Below, piece by piece: positions 6,991 to 14,151 of a stretch of 31,523 nt of DNA. The DNA is from Elusimicrobia bacterium HGW-Elusimicrobia-2. GTDB taxonomy: Bacteria; CG03. Under the pieces are notes generated by a model, which did no database searches, was not told the origin of the DNA, and saw only the letters and a program-made list of their open reading frames with translations. The position numbers and the translations under genes are program-made. Location of the stretch: NCBI GenBank assembly GCA_002841685.1, contig PHAM01000017.1, forward strand, positions 1-31,523, in the 5' to 3' direction. How positions within the stretch are numbered: the first letter of the stretch is position 1; every line of letters begins with the position of its first letter.

Positions 6991-9711
6991 TTATTTTCCT
7001 TCTTCAAGCACCGCCTGAGCCGCCGCAAGACGCGCCAGCGGCACCCTGTAGGGCGAACATGAAACATAATTCATGCCTACCCTGTGACAGAACTTGACTG
7101 AATCCGGATCTCCGCCGTGCTCGCCGCAGATGCCTATTTCAAGCTTGGGATTTGAAGCTCTTCCCATGTCAACGGCTATCTTTATTATACGCCCCACGCC
7201 GTCCTGATCAAGCGAGGCGAAGGGGTCTTTCGCGTAAATTTTTTTCTCAACATAATCGCCGAGAAATTTTCCCGCGTCGTCCCTTGAAAAACCGCATGTC
7301 ATCTGTGTCAGATCGTTTGTTCCGAATGAAAAGAATTCCGCTTCTTTCGCGACATCGTCGGCGGTGAGGGCGGCCCGCGGCACCTCTATCATCGTGCCTA
7401 TCATGTAATGAAGCTTAACACCCTGTTCCTTTATCACTTCGTCGGCAATCTTTTTTATTTCGTCTCTCTGATTCACATATTCCTTCACATGCCCGATAAG
7501 CGGCACCATTATTTCCGGAATAACTTTTATCCCTTTTTTCTGCGTAATACACGCGGCCTCAATTATCGCCCGCGCCTGCATCCGGGTTATTTCCGGATAG
7601 ATGATTCCGAGACGGCATCCCCTGTGCCCGAGCATGGGATTAAACTCGTGGAGCGAATCCACTTTGCTCTTTACGACATCAACCGAAATGCCCATCACAT
7701 CGGCCATCTCTTTCTGGTCTTTGTCCTCATGCGGAAGGAACTCGTGAAGAGGCGGATCCAGAAGCCTGATAATAACAGGCAGTCCGTTCATCACCTCAAA
7801 AATGCCCTCAAAATCAGATCTCTGCATCGGAAGGAGCTTCGCGAGCGCTTTTTCTCTACCCTTCACATCGTCGGCAAGAATCATTTCCCTCACCGCAAGA
7901 ATACGGTCTCCGCCGAAAAACATGTGCTCCGTGCGGGTAAGGCCTATCCCTTCCGCTCCGAAAGCTATCGCCACGGCGGAATCCTGAGGCGTGTCAGCAT
8001 TTGTTCTGACGCCGAGCTTCTTCACCTCGTCGGCCCATTTCAATAATTCATCAAACATTTTGGCGGCCGGAGCTTCTTTAATGTCCTTGGTTTTCTTGAT
8101 AAACACCTGCACAACTTCCGAAGGATTCACGGGTATCTGCCCCGCGTAAATTTCGCCTGTGCTGCCGTCTATTGAAATAAAATCGCCTTCCTTAATTATT
8201 TTTCCTCCGGTTTTCATTTGCCGTTCCTTGTAAGATATCTGGAGAGATCCGCATCCGGCGACGCAGGGTTTACCCATGCCGCGCGCCACAACAGCGGCGT
8301 GCGAAGTCATTCCGCCGCGGGCAGTAAGAATGCCCTGCGCAACGACCATACCGCCTATGTCTTCCGGCGAGGTTTCTATTCTGACAAGTACGCTTTTCGG
8401 ATATTTCCCGGCGTCATCAGCGAAGAATACAACCTGGCCCGTCGCCGCGCCCGGAGAAGCGTTAAGCCCCTTTGCGAGATACCTGCCGGCCTCCTTCGCT
8501 TTTGATGTGTCCTTAGAATCAAAAATCGGGGCGAGAAGCTGTTCCAAACCATAAGGGTCAACTCTTTTGAGAGCTTCTTTTTTGTTTATAAGCCCTTCCT
8601 CCTCCATCTCAAAAGCTATCCGCACCGACGCGAAACCTGTTCTTTTGCCGTTTCTCGTCTGAAGAAGATACAGCCTTTTTTTCTGTATCGTAAATTCTAT
8701 ATCCTGCATATCTCTGTAGTGCTTTTCCAATTGCTGATAAATGGCAACAAGCTCTTTATAAACTTCGGGAAACTTTTCTTCAAGCGAAATCTGAGAATCA
8801 TCCGTTTTTGCGGCTTTGTTAATGGGCTGCGGCGTCCTGATGCCGGCGACAACGTCTTCGCCCTGCGCATTCACCAGATATTCTCCGAAAAATCTTTTTA
8901 GCCCCGTCGCGGGGTCTCTTGTAAAAGCGACGCCCGTGGCCGAATCGTCGCCCATGTTTCCATAAACCATTGTCTGAACATTCACGGCCGTGCCCCATGC
9001 GTCAGGTATGCCGTTAAGCTGTCTGTATTTGTTCGCTCTCTCGTTGTGCCACGACGAAAAAACAGCTTTAACCGCTTCTTCAAGCTGCACCATCGGATCC
9101 GAGGGAAAATCCCTTCCTGTTTTTTCTTTCACAAGCTTCTTGTATTCGCCGACCAGTTTTTTCAGATCTTCCACACCGAGATCAGTATCGCTGGCCGCGT
9201 TTTTTTCTTTTTTTATCTTTGACAGTATTACTTCGAAAGGATCTTCCTCTTCCTTGGACGGGCGGACATCCATAACAACATCGCCGAACATCTGAATAAA
9301 ACGCCTGTAACAATCCCACGCGAAACGCGGGTTGCCGCTCATATTAGCAAGCCCCTCAACCGATATGTCATTTAAACCGAGGTTGAGAACAGTGTCCATC
9401 ATACCAGGCATGGAAACACGCGCTCCGCTCCTCACCGACACGAGAAGAGGTTTATCTTTATCGCCTAACTTCAGGCCCTGATCTGTTTCCACGAGCTTCA
9501 AGTTTTTTACGACTTCATCCATAAGCCCCTTAGGCATACCGCCGGCTTCATAATACTCAAGACAAGTCTGGGTTGTTATAGTGAATCCGGGCGGCACCGG
9601 CACGCCTATGCTCGCCATTTCGGCAAGGTTCGCTCCCTTCCCGCCCAGCTCATTCTTCATCTTCGCGTTACCCTCGGCGTTTTTGCCGATGAAGTGATAC
9701 ACTCGTTTCAT
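6991..9711 (-). CDS. ppdK: Pyruvate, phosphate dikinase
   Basis: PPDK interconverts pyruvate + ATP + Pi and PEP + AMP + PPi, serving gluconeogenesis or PPi-linked glycolysis. The 906-residue length matches bacterial PPDK. The N-terminal ATP-grasp part starts with GGKGANLAEMASIGVPVPPGF and includes VSVRSGARVSMPGMMDTVLN. The central swivelling domain has the phosphohistidine motif GGMTSHAAVVARGMGKPC. The C-terminal PEP-binding TIM barrel has GIGLTRTEHMFF, LGHRGCRLGI, SFGTNDLTQMTCGFSRDD and the catalytic Cys in GICGEHGGDP. A consensus GGAGG lies 8 nt before the ATG. A small hicB-like gene ends 22 nt upstream, so the two are probably co-transcribed. No PPDK regulatory kinase gene is present nearby. 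With pfkA in the same window, a glycolytic role is plausible. Confidence 0.98.
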   Translation of the reverse strand: MKRVYHFIGKNAEGNAKMKNELGGKGANLAEMASIGVPVPPGFTITTQTCLEYYEAGGMPKGLMDEVVKNLKLVETDQGLKLGDKDKPLLVSVRSGARVSMPGMMDTVLNLGLNDISVEGLANMSGNPRFAWDCYRRFIQMFGDVVMDVRPSKEEEDPFEVILSKIKKEKNAASDTDLGVEDLKKLVGEYKKLVKEKTGRDFPSDPMVQLEEAVKAVFSSWHNERANKYRQLNGIPDAWGTAVNVQTMVYGNMGDDSATGVAFTRDPATGLKRFFGEYLVNAQGEDVVAGIRTPQPINKAAKTDDSQISLEEKFPEVYKELVAIYQQLEKHYRDMQDIEFTIQKKRLYLLQTRNGKRTGFASVRIAFEMEEEGLINKKEALKRVDPYGLEQLLAPIFDSKDTSKAKEAGRYLAKGLNASPGAATGQVVFFADDAGKYPKSVLVRIETSPEDIGGMVVAQGILTARGGMTSHAAVVARGMGKPCVAGCGSLQISYKERQMKTGGKIIKEGDFISIDGSTGEIYAGQIPVNPSEVVQVFIKKTKDIKEAPAAKMFDELLKWADEVKKLGVRTNADTPQDSAVAIAFGAEGIGLTRTEHMFFGGDRILAVREMILADDVKGREKALAKLLPMQRSDFEGIFEVMNGLPVIIRLLDPPLHEFLPHEDKDQKEMADVMGISVDVVKSKVDSLHEFNPMLGHRGCRLGIIYPEITRMQARAIIEAACITQKKGIKVIPEIMVPLIGHVKEYVNQRDEIKKIADEVIKEQGVKLHYMIGTMIEVPRAALTADDVAKEAEFFSFGTNDLTQMTCGFSRDDAGKFLGDYVEKKIYAKDPFASLDQDGVGRIIKIAVDMGRASNPKLEIGICGEHGGDPDSVKFCHRVGMNYVSCSPYRVPLARLAAAQAVLEEGK

Positions 9712-9733
9712 TTTTAAAACCTCCGTTATTTTT

Positions 9734-9895
9734 TCAACCTTCAGCCAGGCAATGAAGGTGCAATTTAATTGCCTCTCTTATATTTTTTACGGCTTCCTTT
9801 TCCGTCCGCCCCTGTGAAACGCAACCCTGAAGCGACGGACAAGTCGCTACAAACCAGCCGTCCTCGTCTTTTTCCAATTTTATTTTCACATCCAT
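9734..9895 (-). CDS. Solo HicB-like small protein (53 aa)
   Basis: A short gene: ATG at 9895, stop TGA at 9736-9734, with a perfect GGAGG seven bases before the ATG. The product begins MDVKIKLEKDEDGWFVATCP and continues SLQGCVSQGRTEKEAVKNI, then REAIKLHLHCLAEG. This is the HicB/UPF0150 partial RNase-H fold: a D-x-GWFVAxCPxLxGC strand pair followed by a helix of the TxxEAxxNIxEAI type. HicB proteins are normally antitoxins to HicA (a small RNase with a GSH motif), often with an added DNA-binding domain. Neither HicA nor a DNA-binding domain is present on either side, so this is a minimal solo member. It lies directly upstream of ppdK. Function is unknown; regulation of ppdK or orphan antitoxin are both possible. 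Confidence 0.88.
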   Translation of the reverse strand: MDVKIKLEKDEDGWFVATCPSLQGCVSQGRTEKEAVKNIREAIKLHLHCLAEG

Positions 9896-10081
9896 AACAC
9901 ACCTCCATTAAAATTCATGTTGCGGAATCCAAAATTAAAATACTCGGGATTTTTAACATATACCGTTAAAATATGCAAACAACGGCTTACACACGTTTCG
10001 TTTATCCGTCGTCACGACGCAGGGCGCACCGCGAACGGTTGCCTGACGAATGGCTATCCGCCGAATTAAAATACTTTGAAT
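9896..10081. other. Intergenic region, probable promoter region for hicB-ppdK
   Basis: AT-rich next to hicB. No ORF with family resemblance, in particular no hicA. A small palindrome CGTCGTCACGACG lies at 10007-10019. A weak sigma-70-like pair (TTGCAT and an A/T-rich -10 about 17 bases later) can be drawn on the minus strand between about 9940 and 9990, but it is not convincing. Confidence 0.3.
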
Positions 10082-10474
10082 TTATTTAATTTCTATCGAA
10101 TGTATCGAGTCTGCTTTTCCCTGCGTTGCCGTGATGTAAACGACTCCGGGAGCAAAGCATTTCACTGTAATTGTTTTTCCTGCCTCCGCTTGAAGAGCGC
10201 CGATTGCGGAATTATCACTTTTCCATGTCGGATTGACGGCGCCGGGGCGCTTGATGGATGCCGACCGCTCATCATAACCTTCTACTGTCAGCGTAACTAC
10301 CTGACCAACTGTTGCCCGGCTCGGACCTTTAATTATCAATGAGGCCACGCCTCCCGTAATAATTCCGCCGCCAACGCCCGTTTTGCCTCTCGTCTTTTCG
10401 GCAATCATCGCGCAACCGGAAATCAGCCCGACAACAAAAATCAAACCCATCAAACCGGCAGTTCTTTTCCTCAT
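10082..10474 (-). CDS. Lipoprotein with BIG2-like Ig domain
   Basis: 130 residues. The N-terminus is a lipoprotein signal: MRKRTAGLMGLIFVVGLISG followed by Cys at position 21, with lipobox LISGC. After a Gly-rich linker (KTGVGGGIITGG) comes an Ig-like strand pattern: TVGQVVTLTVEGYD, then PTWKSDNSAIGAL and GVVYITATQGKAD, which resembles the bacterial BIG2 domain (the 'xWxSxNxxxA' and 'GxxxITA' blocks). Such domains occur in cell-surface proteins. It has a strong ribosome binding site (CAGGAGG). The gene stands between ribF and hicB on the same strand with gaps of 66 and 186 nt. A specific function cannot be assigned. Confidence 0.8.
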   Translation of the reverse strand: MRKRTAGLMGLIFVVGLISGCAMIAEKTRGKTGVGGGIITGGVASLIIKGPSRATVGQVVTLTVEGYDERSASIKRPGAVNPTWKSDNSAIGALQAEAGKTITVKCFAPGVVYITATQGKADSIHSIEIK

Positions 10475-10540
10475 TTCAACCTCCTGTTACTTTTCCCCAC
10501 TCCCCTCATTAAACACTGAGTCACTATATTTTAATTCAAA

Positions 10541-11509
10541 TTAACAAATACGCCGTTTTTTTGCAATTTCAATGTCTTTTTTTATGCGTTCTATCAAAGC
10601 CCCGCGCGAGGCGAACTTTTTCTGCTTCCTGATAAAGCGCCCGAACTCAACGGTAAATTTAGAGCATTTATGAAGGGGGACTGTCCCCTTTACGGACGAA
10701 GCTGAAAATCCACCGTCTTTTAGGCGAGTCCGGGGTACCCGCGTTAGCGGGTCGGGGGACTGTCCCCGTCTGTGCAACGCGTGAAACTCAAAGACTTTTT
10801 TTATGCCGAAAGTCGGGGCGCCGCCCGAATTGACAACGGCCCTGAAACGGCCGGAGGCGCATGTGACCTCAGCGGCGAAAACGCCCGCCGGCACCAATTT
10901 ATGTTTTTCGGGCATCAGATTTACCGTCGGAAAACCCAGCGTGCGCGCTATTCCGAGGCCCTGCACCTTTCTGCCGCTGACCCTGTAGGGCCGTCCCATG
11001 AGCGCGGCGGCCCGGGAGGTCTTTGACAGCGCGATGAGTTTTTTGATCAGCGTCGTGGATATCTTCATGCCGCCGCGGGCTTTGGTCCTCACCACCTTCA
11101 CCTCGAGCCCCAGCTCCCGCGCCCATTTTTTGAGTGAGGCCACGGTGCCTTCCTTCTTCCTGCCGAACACGAAATCTTCGCCTATGACAAGGCGCCGCAC
11201 ATTATATTTTTTGACGAGAACATCTTCCAGAAAAGCCCGCGCGCTCATCTTCCAGTATTTCTCTATTTTGAGCATCACGGGTTCAAGCCCCATCCCCGCG
11301 AGGACAGTCTTTCGCTCTGCGGCGCTGGTGACGATGTTTCCCGCCTTGTTGGGATTCCTGAAAAACACAAACACCTTTTTTGTACCGGGGCATTTCAGAA
11401 GTTCTTTGAGGACAGCCCTGTGTCCGGCGTGTATACCGTCGTAAATTCCGATTGAAGCGGAAACTGAAAGTCCGCCGGGGCGGATAGTTTTTTGGACTCG
11501 GCGTCTCAC
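10541..11509 (-). CDS. ribF: Bifunctional riboflavin kinase/FAD synthetase, with repeat-derived insert
   Basis: RibF phosphorylates riboflavin to FMN and adenylates FMN to FAD. The N-terminal nucleotidyltransferase half shows SASIGIYDGIHAGHRAVL (the GxFDGxHxGH site) and IGEDFVFGRKKEGT. The kinase half shows GRPYRVSGRKVQGLGIARTL, then GFPTVNL and VPAGVFAAEV. After FEFHALH, where family members have a short DF-x-GDLYG turn, about 34 extra residues intervene before KCSKFTVEFGRFIR. These are exactly the translation of the palindromic repeat at 10673-10770, inserted without breaking the frame. The 322-residue length therefore hides a short core of about 288. The start is GTG 11509, with no obvious Shine-Dalgarno sequence; nrnA ends 12 nt upstream. 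No FMN riboswitch is seen. Confidence 0.93.
   Translation of the reverse strand: MRRRVQKTIRPGGLSVSASIGIYDGIHAGHRAVLKELLKCPGTKKVFVFFRNPNKAGNIVTSAAERKTVLAGMGLEPVMLKIEKYWKMSARAFLEDVLVKKYNVRRLVIGEDFVFGRKKEGTVASLKKWARELGLEVKVVRTKARGGMKISTTLIKKLIALSKTSRAAALMGRPYRVSGRKVQGLGIARTLGFPTVNLMPEKHKLVPAGVFAAEVTCASGRFRAVVNSGGAPTFGIKKVFEFHALHRRGQSPDPLTRVPRTRLKDGGFSASSVKGTVPLHKCSKFTVEFGRFIRKQKKFASRGALIERIKKDIEIAKKRRIC
10673..10770. repeat. REP/BIME-like palindromic unit inside ribF
   Basis: Two copies of GGGGGACTGTCCCC (10675-10688 and 10754-10767, same orientation, 79 bp apart). Each is a near-perfect palindrome with arms GGGGAC/GTCCCC around a central T. A third hairpin, ACCCGC-GTTA-GCGGGT, lies between them at 10737-10752. 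The architecture resembles bacterial interspersed mosaic elements. It sits wholly within ribF and is translated on the minus strand as HRRGQSPDPLTRV… to …VKGTVPLH. Confidence 0.75.
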
Positions 11510-11521
11510 CTGTCTATGCGC

Positions 11522-12493
11522 TTATTTTCCCGCTCTGACGTAAGAGGCAAAATCCCGCGTGATCGTCTCTCTGAGCTTGTCATAATCTCCGCTGACCGTC
11601 ACGCCGCTGGCGAGCTTGTGGCCGCCGCCGCCGAATTTTTTGGCGAATGGCAGGATATTTTTTCCGAGCGACCTGAAATTAATGTGTATCTTTTGGTCCT
11701 CGCCTTCCCTTATGTAACAGGCCGCCTCAACGCCGTCCAGGTCCCGGGCGTAATTGATAAAATCCTTCGTGTCGTTATAAACCGCGCCGCAGCGCTCGAG
11801 CATTTTTCTGTCCGTGTGCATACAGGCGACCGAGCCCTTGAGTATTTCTATTGTTCCGAGAGTTTCGGCGAGCAGTTTTATCCTCGCGGGTTTCTGCGAG
11901 CCGTAGATCTGATTATAGATTTTGCTTATATCGGCGCCGAAGCGCATAAGTTTTGAGGCTATCTCCAGACATTCCGGAGTCGTGTTTTTCTGAGAGAACC
12001 TTCCCGTGTCGGTGACAATGCCCGTTAAAAGCGCCGCGGCTTCGCTTTTGAGGAGCGGCAGGCGGCGCAGAACGAAAAACTGATATATTATTTCCGCCAC
12101 CGACGACACTTCGGAATCGGCTATATTATAATCCCCGTAATTTCTGTTATCAGGATGATGGTCTATGTTAAAAACCTCAAGTGAGCCGAGTTCCTCTTTC
12201 GTGAAAGCGAAACCGCTTCTTTCGGGTATAAAACATTCAAGAAAAATTATTCCGTCACGACCCTCAAGGCACGGGCGTTCAGGCGTTTTTATTCCCGAAA
12301 TCCCGAGGAAAGTTAGCTCACGGGGAATAGCGTCACTCTGGCAAACGGTCACTCTTGCGCCAAGCCTCCGCAAAAAAGACGCCAGCGCAAGAGCGGAACC
12401 GATGGAATCCCCATCGGGCCCGGAATGGCCTGTTATAAGCACATTTTTCAGCGACGACAACGCCCCGACTGTTTCTATTATTGACTTGTCCAT
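11522..12493 (-). CDS. DHH/DHHA1 phosphoesterase, NrnA-like
   Basis: A DHH-superfamily phosphoesterase; bacterial members (NrnA) degrade short oligoribonucleotides and dephosphorylate pAp. Motifs: GHSGPDGDSIGSA, in which the family's usual N of H-x-NPDGD is replaced by G; FNIDHHPDNRNYGDYN with the DHH triplet; LTGIVTDTGRF; and the DHHA1 substrate-binding GGGGHKLASG. A longer reading frame extends to 12580, but the start is placed at ATG 12493 (MDKSIIETV). That ATG overlaps the stop of the upstream glycosyltransferase gene as TGATG, giving 323 residues, the usual size. The upstream extension would lie inside the neighbour. ribF follows after 12 nt. Whether it prefers nanoRNA, pAp or cyclic-dinucleotide products cannot be told from sequence. 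Confidence 0.9.
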   Translation of the reverse strand: MDKSIIETVGALSSLKNVLITGHSGPDGDSIGSALALASFLRRLGARVTVCQSDAIPRELTFLGISGIKTPERPCLEGRDGIIFLECFIPERSGFAFTKEELGSLEVFNIDHHPDNRNYGDYNIADSEVSSVAEIIYQFFVLRRLPLLKSEAAALLTGIVTDTGRFSQKNTTPECLEIASKLMRFGADISKIYNQIYGSQKPARIKLLAETLGTIEILKGSVACMHTDRKMLERCGAVYNDTKDFINYARDLDGVEAACYIREGEDQKIHINFRSLGKNILPFAKKFGGGGHKLASGVTVSGDYDKLRETITRDFASYVRAGK

Positions 12494-13509
12494 CAGAAGT
12501 CTTCCACATCTATTACCGAAAGCCATCCGGCCAGATAAATACCCGCGCATAAACCCGCGCCGCACAAAACGAAAGCCCATTTCATCGGGACAATCGTCAA
12601 AAGCCAGGCGACCATTCCCATAACCGCGCCCGTAACCGCCACCCTGAAAAGTATCTGTTCTCTGGTAAACCCAAGATTCAGCATTCTAAGCGCGAAATGG
12701 TCCTTTGACCCCCTGAAAGGAGAAAGCCCCCGTCGGGCCCTGTGTATCATAACGAATATCACATCAAAAAGAGGAATAGCGAGAATGATAAGAGGAGCGA
12801 ACACGCCTATGGGGTGCACGGTTGAATACTCCGCGCCGAGAGAAACAGCGGCCATTATGAATCCCAAGGTGAGGCTGCCTGTATCGCCCATAAATATCCT
12901 GGCGGGAGGAAAATTGTAAATGAGAAAACCGGCGGCGGCCCCAAAAGCCGCCAGAGAAGCGAAATTAACATATATCTGCTCGCTGGGGAAAGACACCATA
13001 AAAAAGAAGAGCGAGCACATCATAAGAGATGTCGCGCTTAGCCCGTCCATGACATCTATTATGTTGAAACTGTTTGTGATAGCCAGTATCCAGAGCATGG
13101 AGAAAAAATAGTTCAAAAGCGGATTAGCGAACAGTTGTATTGATATACCGTAGCGGAAGAGAACGGAGGCGGCGATCAGCTGGATAAAGAATTTCAGTTT
13201 GTAATCCAGCGGCGCTATATCGTCGGACAAACCCAGGAGAAAGATTATGCCCGCGCCCAGGAAAATGCCCCTGAGCGTGTAAAGGGTGCCTGTGGGGAAA
13301 TTGCTTATAAAGCGTATCGCAGTCAGAGAGAGTATAATACCAGCGAAAATAGCCACGCCACCCAGATAAGGCACCGCGGAAAGATGAGTCTTCACCGCCG
13401 TGTTGGGCATGTCCATTACGTTGAATCTTTTTGCCAGGCGCATGCACAGCGGCATCAGCGCCGATGACACGGCAAACGATACGATGAGTGTGATAATATA
13501 ATAAATCAT
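12493..13509 (-). CDS. WecA/MraY-family undecaprenyl-phosphate sugar-1-phosphate transferase
   Basis: Polytopic membrane protein, 338 residues, with about ten hydrophobic segments. Signature loops of the glycosyltransferase-4 family are present: HLSAVPYLGGVAIF, FLLGLSDDIAPLDYKLKF (Asp pair), NSFNIIDVMDGLSA, FPPARIFMGDTGSLTLGF and the HIHH-region equivalent HRARRGLSPFRGSKDH. These fit a WecA/TagO-type enzyme that loads GlcNAc-1-phosphate on undecaprenyl phosphate to start O-antigen or other polymer synthesis, rather than MraY. Sugar specificity is inference. Its stop codon overlaps the start of the NrnA-like gene. A UUCG-capped hairpin and tRNA-His lie directly upstream, so it may be transcribed from the tRNA promoter by read-through. 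Confidence 0.9.
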   Translation of the reverse strand: MIYYIITLIVSFAVSSALMPLCMRLAKRFNVMDMPNTAVKTHLSAVPYLGGVAIFAGIILSLTAIRFISNFPTGTLYTLRGIFLGAGIIFLLGLSDDIAPLDYKLKFFIQLIAASVLFRYGISIQLFANPLLNYFFSMLWILAITNSFNIIDVMDGLSATSLMMCSLFFFMVSFPSEQIYVNFASLAAFGAAAGFLIYNFPPARIFMGDTGSLTLGFIMAAVSLGAEYSTVHPIGVFAPLIILAIPLFDVIFVMIHRARRGLSPFRGSKDHFALRMLNLGFTREQILFRVAVTGAVMGMVAWLLTIVPMKWAFVLCGAGLCAGIYLAGWLSVIDVEDF

Positions 13510-13523
13510 TTTTTAACTTTGCC

Positions 13524-13537
13524 CCGGCCGAAGCCGG
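13524..13537 (-). promoter_or_regulatory. UUCG-tetraloop hairpin before the wecA-like gene
   Basis: On the minus-strand RNA, CCGGC-UUCG-GCCGG forms a 5-bp stem with the exceptionally stable cUUCGg loop. It ends 15 nt before ATG 13509. There is no U tract after it. It may act as an RNA stability or processing element between the tRNA and the mRNA. Confidence 0.55.
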
Positions 13538-13560
13538 AAAAAGGGTGACAGTCCCTTTTT
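13538..13560 (-). terminator. Hairpin abutting the tRNA-His 3' end (terminator-like, repeat-related)
   Basis: Perfect 8-bp stem AAAAAGGG/CCCTTTTT with a 7-nt loop. It is directly adjacent to the CCA of tRNA-His. Because its U-run is inside the stem, termination may be weak. The core GACAGTCCC (plus strand) matches the GGGGACAGTCCCC palindromes in ribF, so it could be a captured repeat. Confidence 0.5.
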
Positions 13561-13635
13561 TGGGGTGGCTAACGGGAGTCGAACCCGCGCTGAGAGAACC
13601 ACAATCTCTAGTGCTGCCATTACACCATAGCCACC
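13561..13635 (-). tRNA. tRNA-His (anticodon GTG)
   Basis: 75 nt on the minus strand with encoded CCA. It begins GGTGGCTATGG and ends TAGCCACCCCA. The first G is the extra G(-1) diagnostic of tRNA-His and pairs with C73. The acceptor stem is GTGGCTA/TAGCCAC. The anticodon arm is AGAGA-TTGTGGT-TCTCT with GTG as anticodon. The T arm carries GGTTCGACTCC. All stems pair. It lies alone between a small membrane protein gene and the wecA-like gene. Confidence 0.97.
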
Positions 13636-13644
13636 ATTGCGCAT

Positions 13645-13673
13645 ATTAAACTAAATGTATAAGACAATGGCAA
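13645..13673 (-). promoter_or_regulatory. Sigma-70-like promoter of tRNA-His
   Basis: On the minus strand TTGCCA (-35) is followed by a 17-nt spacer and TTTAAT (-10). The -10 ends 9 nt before the mature tRNA 5' end, fitting a short leader. Consensus matches are 4/6 and 5/6. Confidence 0.55.
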
Positions 13674-13712
13674 TGTTCCTGCGCGTCAGCCCACAATCCG
13701 CCGGAAAGGCGA

Positions 13713-14084
13713 TCAGTCCGACCATTTGGACATTATTTTTCTCACATCCTCGTCGTTTTTTGACATCAGCACCAGCGCCTTTGAAAGGTCCTTGACCCAC
13801 GGGTTCGCCCGGGCGGCCTCGACCGAATCCACCGGCACCGAGCCCCTGCGGTAATCGATGTAACCTATCAGCACAGCCAACGGTATGTACACGGCGAAGA
13901 AGGCGATAAAAAAATAAGTGAACCTCTGAAAAATGAATTTCAGAGCGTCAACCTTCTCGACGAGAAGCCGCCACTGTATGACGGTGAAATTCAGGAACGA
14001 GATCCCGAAGACGAGATAAACGCTGTGCCCCCGCCTGAAATATGTCCACGCCCTCATAAAATTAGACCTTGTCATTTTTGTCAT
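13713..14084 (-). CDS. Small membrane protein of unknown function
   Basis: 123 residues, no recognised family. Two hydrophobic segments are visible: about residues 21-37 (VYLVFGISFLNFTVIQW) and about 54-74 (FTYFFIAFFAVYIPLAVLIGY). They are separated by a basic and amphipathic stretch. The C-terminal 45 residues are soluble and charged (VDSVEAARANPWVKDLSKAL and KNDEDVRKIMSKWSD). The N-terminus (RAWTYFRRGHSVYL) is Arg-rich, consistent with a cytosolic start. It is followed by tRNA-His and preceded by rlmN with a gap of 67 nt on the same strand. Function cannot be assigned. Confidence 0.7.
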   Translation of the reverse strand: MTKMTRSNFMRAWTYFRRGHSVYLVFGISFLNFTVIQWRLLVEKVDALKFIFQRFTYFFIAFFAVYIPLAVLIGYIDYRRGSVPVDSVEAARANPWVKDLSKALVLMSKNDEDVRKIMSKWSD

Positions 14085-14151
14085 AAAGCCTCCCTGTGAT
14101 TATTTTTCTCATTCTATGATCAATTTCGCGGTCCGGACACCGTAAACGACA

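Noticed and set aside
9896-10081. A hicA gene beside hicB
   Set aside because: Neither strand encodes a HicA-like protein with the GSH motif here or in the 22 nt before ppdK.
10619-10780. CRISPR array suggested by the repeated GGGGACTGTCCCC
   Set aside because: There are only two copies, they lie within a coding gene, and the copies themselves are the palindromes. No cas gene is present.
10475-11509. FMN riboswitch for ribF
   Set aside because: No RFN-type conserved blocks are seen upstream of ribF, which starts 12 nt after nrnA.
12494-12580. Longer N-terminus of the NrnA-like protein
   Set aside because: The extra 29 codons lie inside the glycosyltransferase gene, and the TGATG overlap gives a normal-length protein starting MDKSII.
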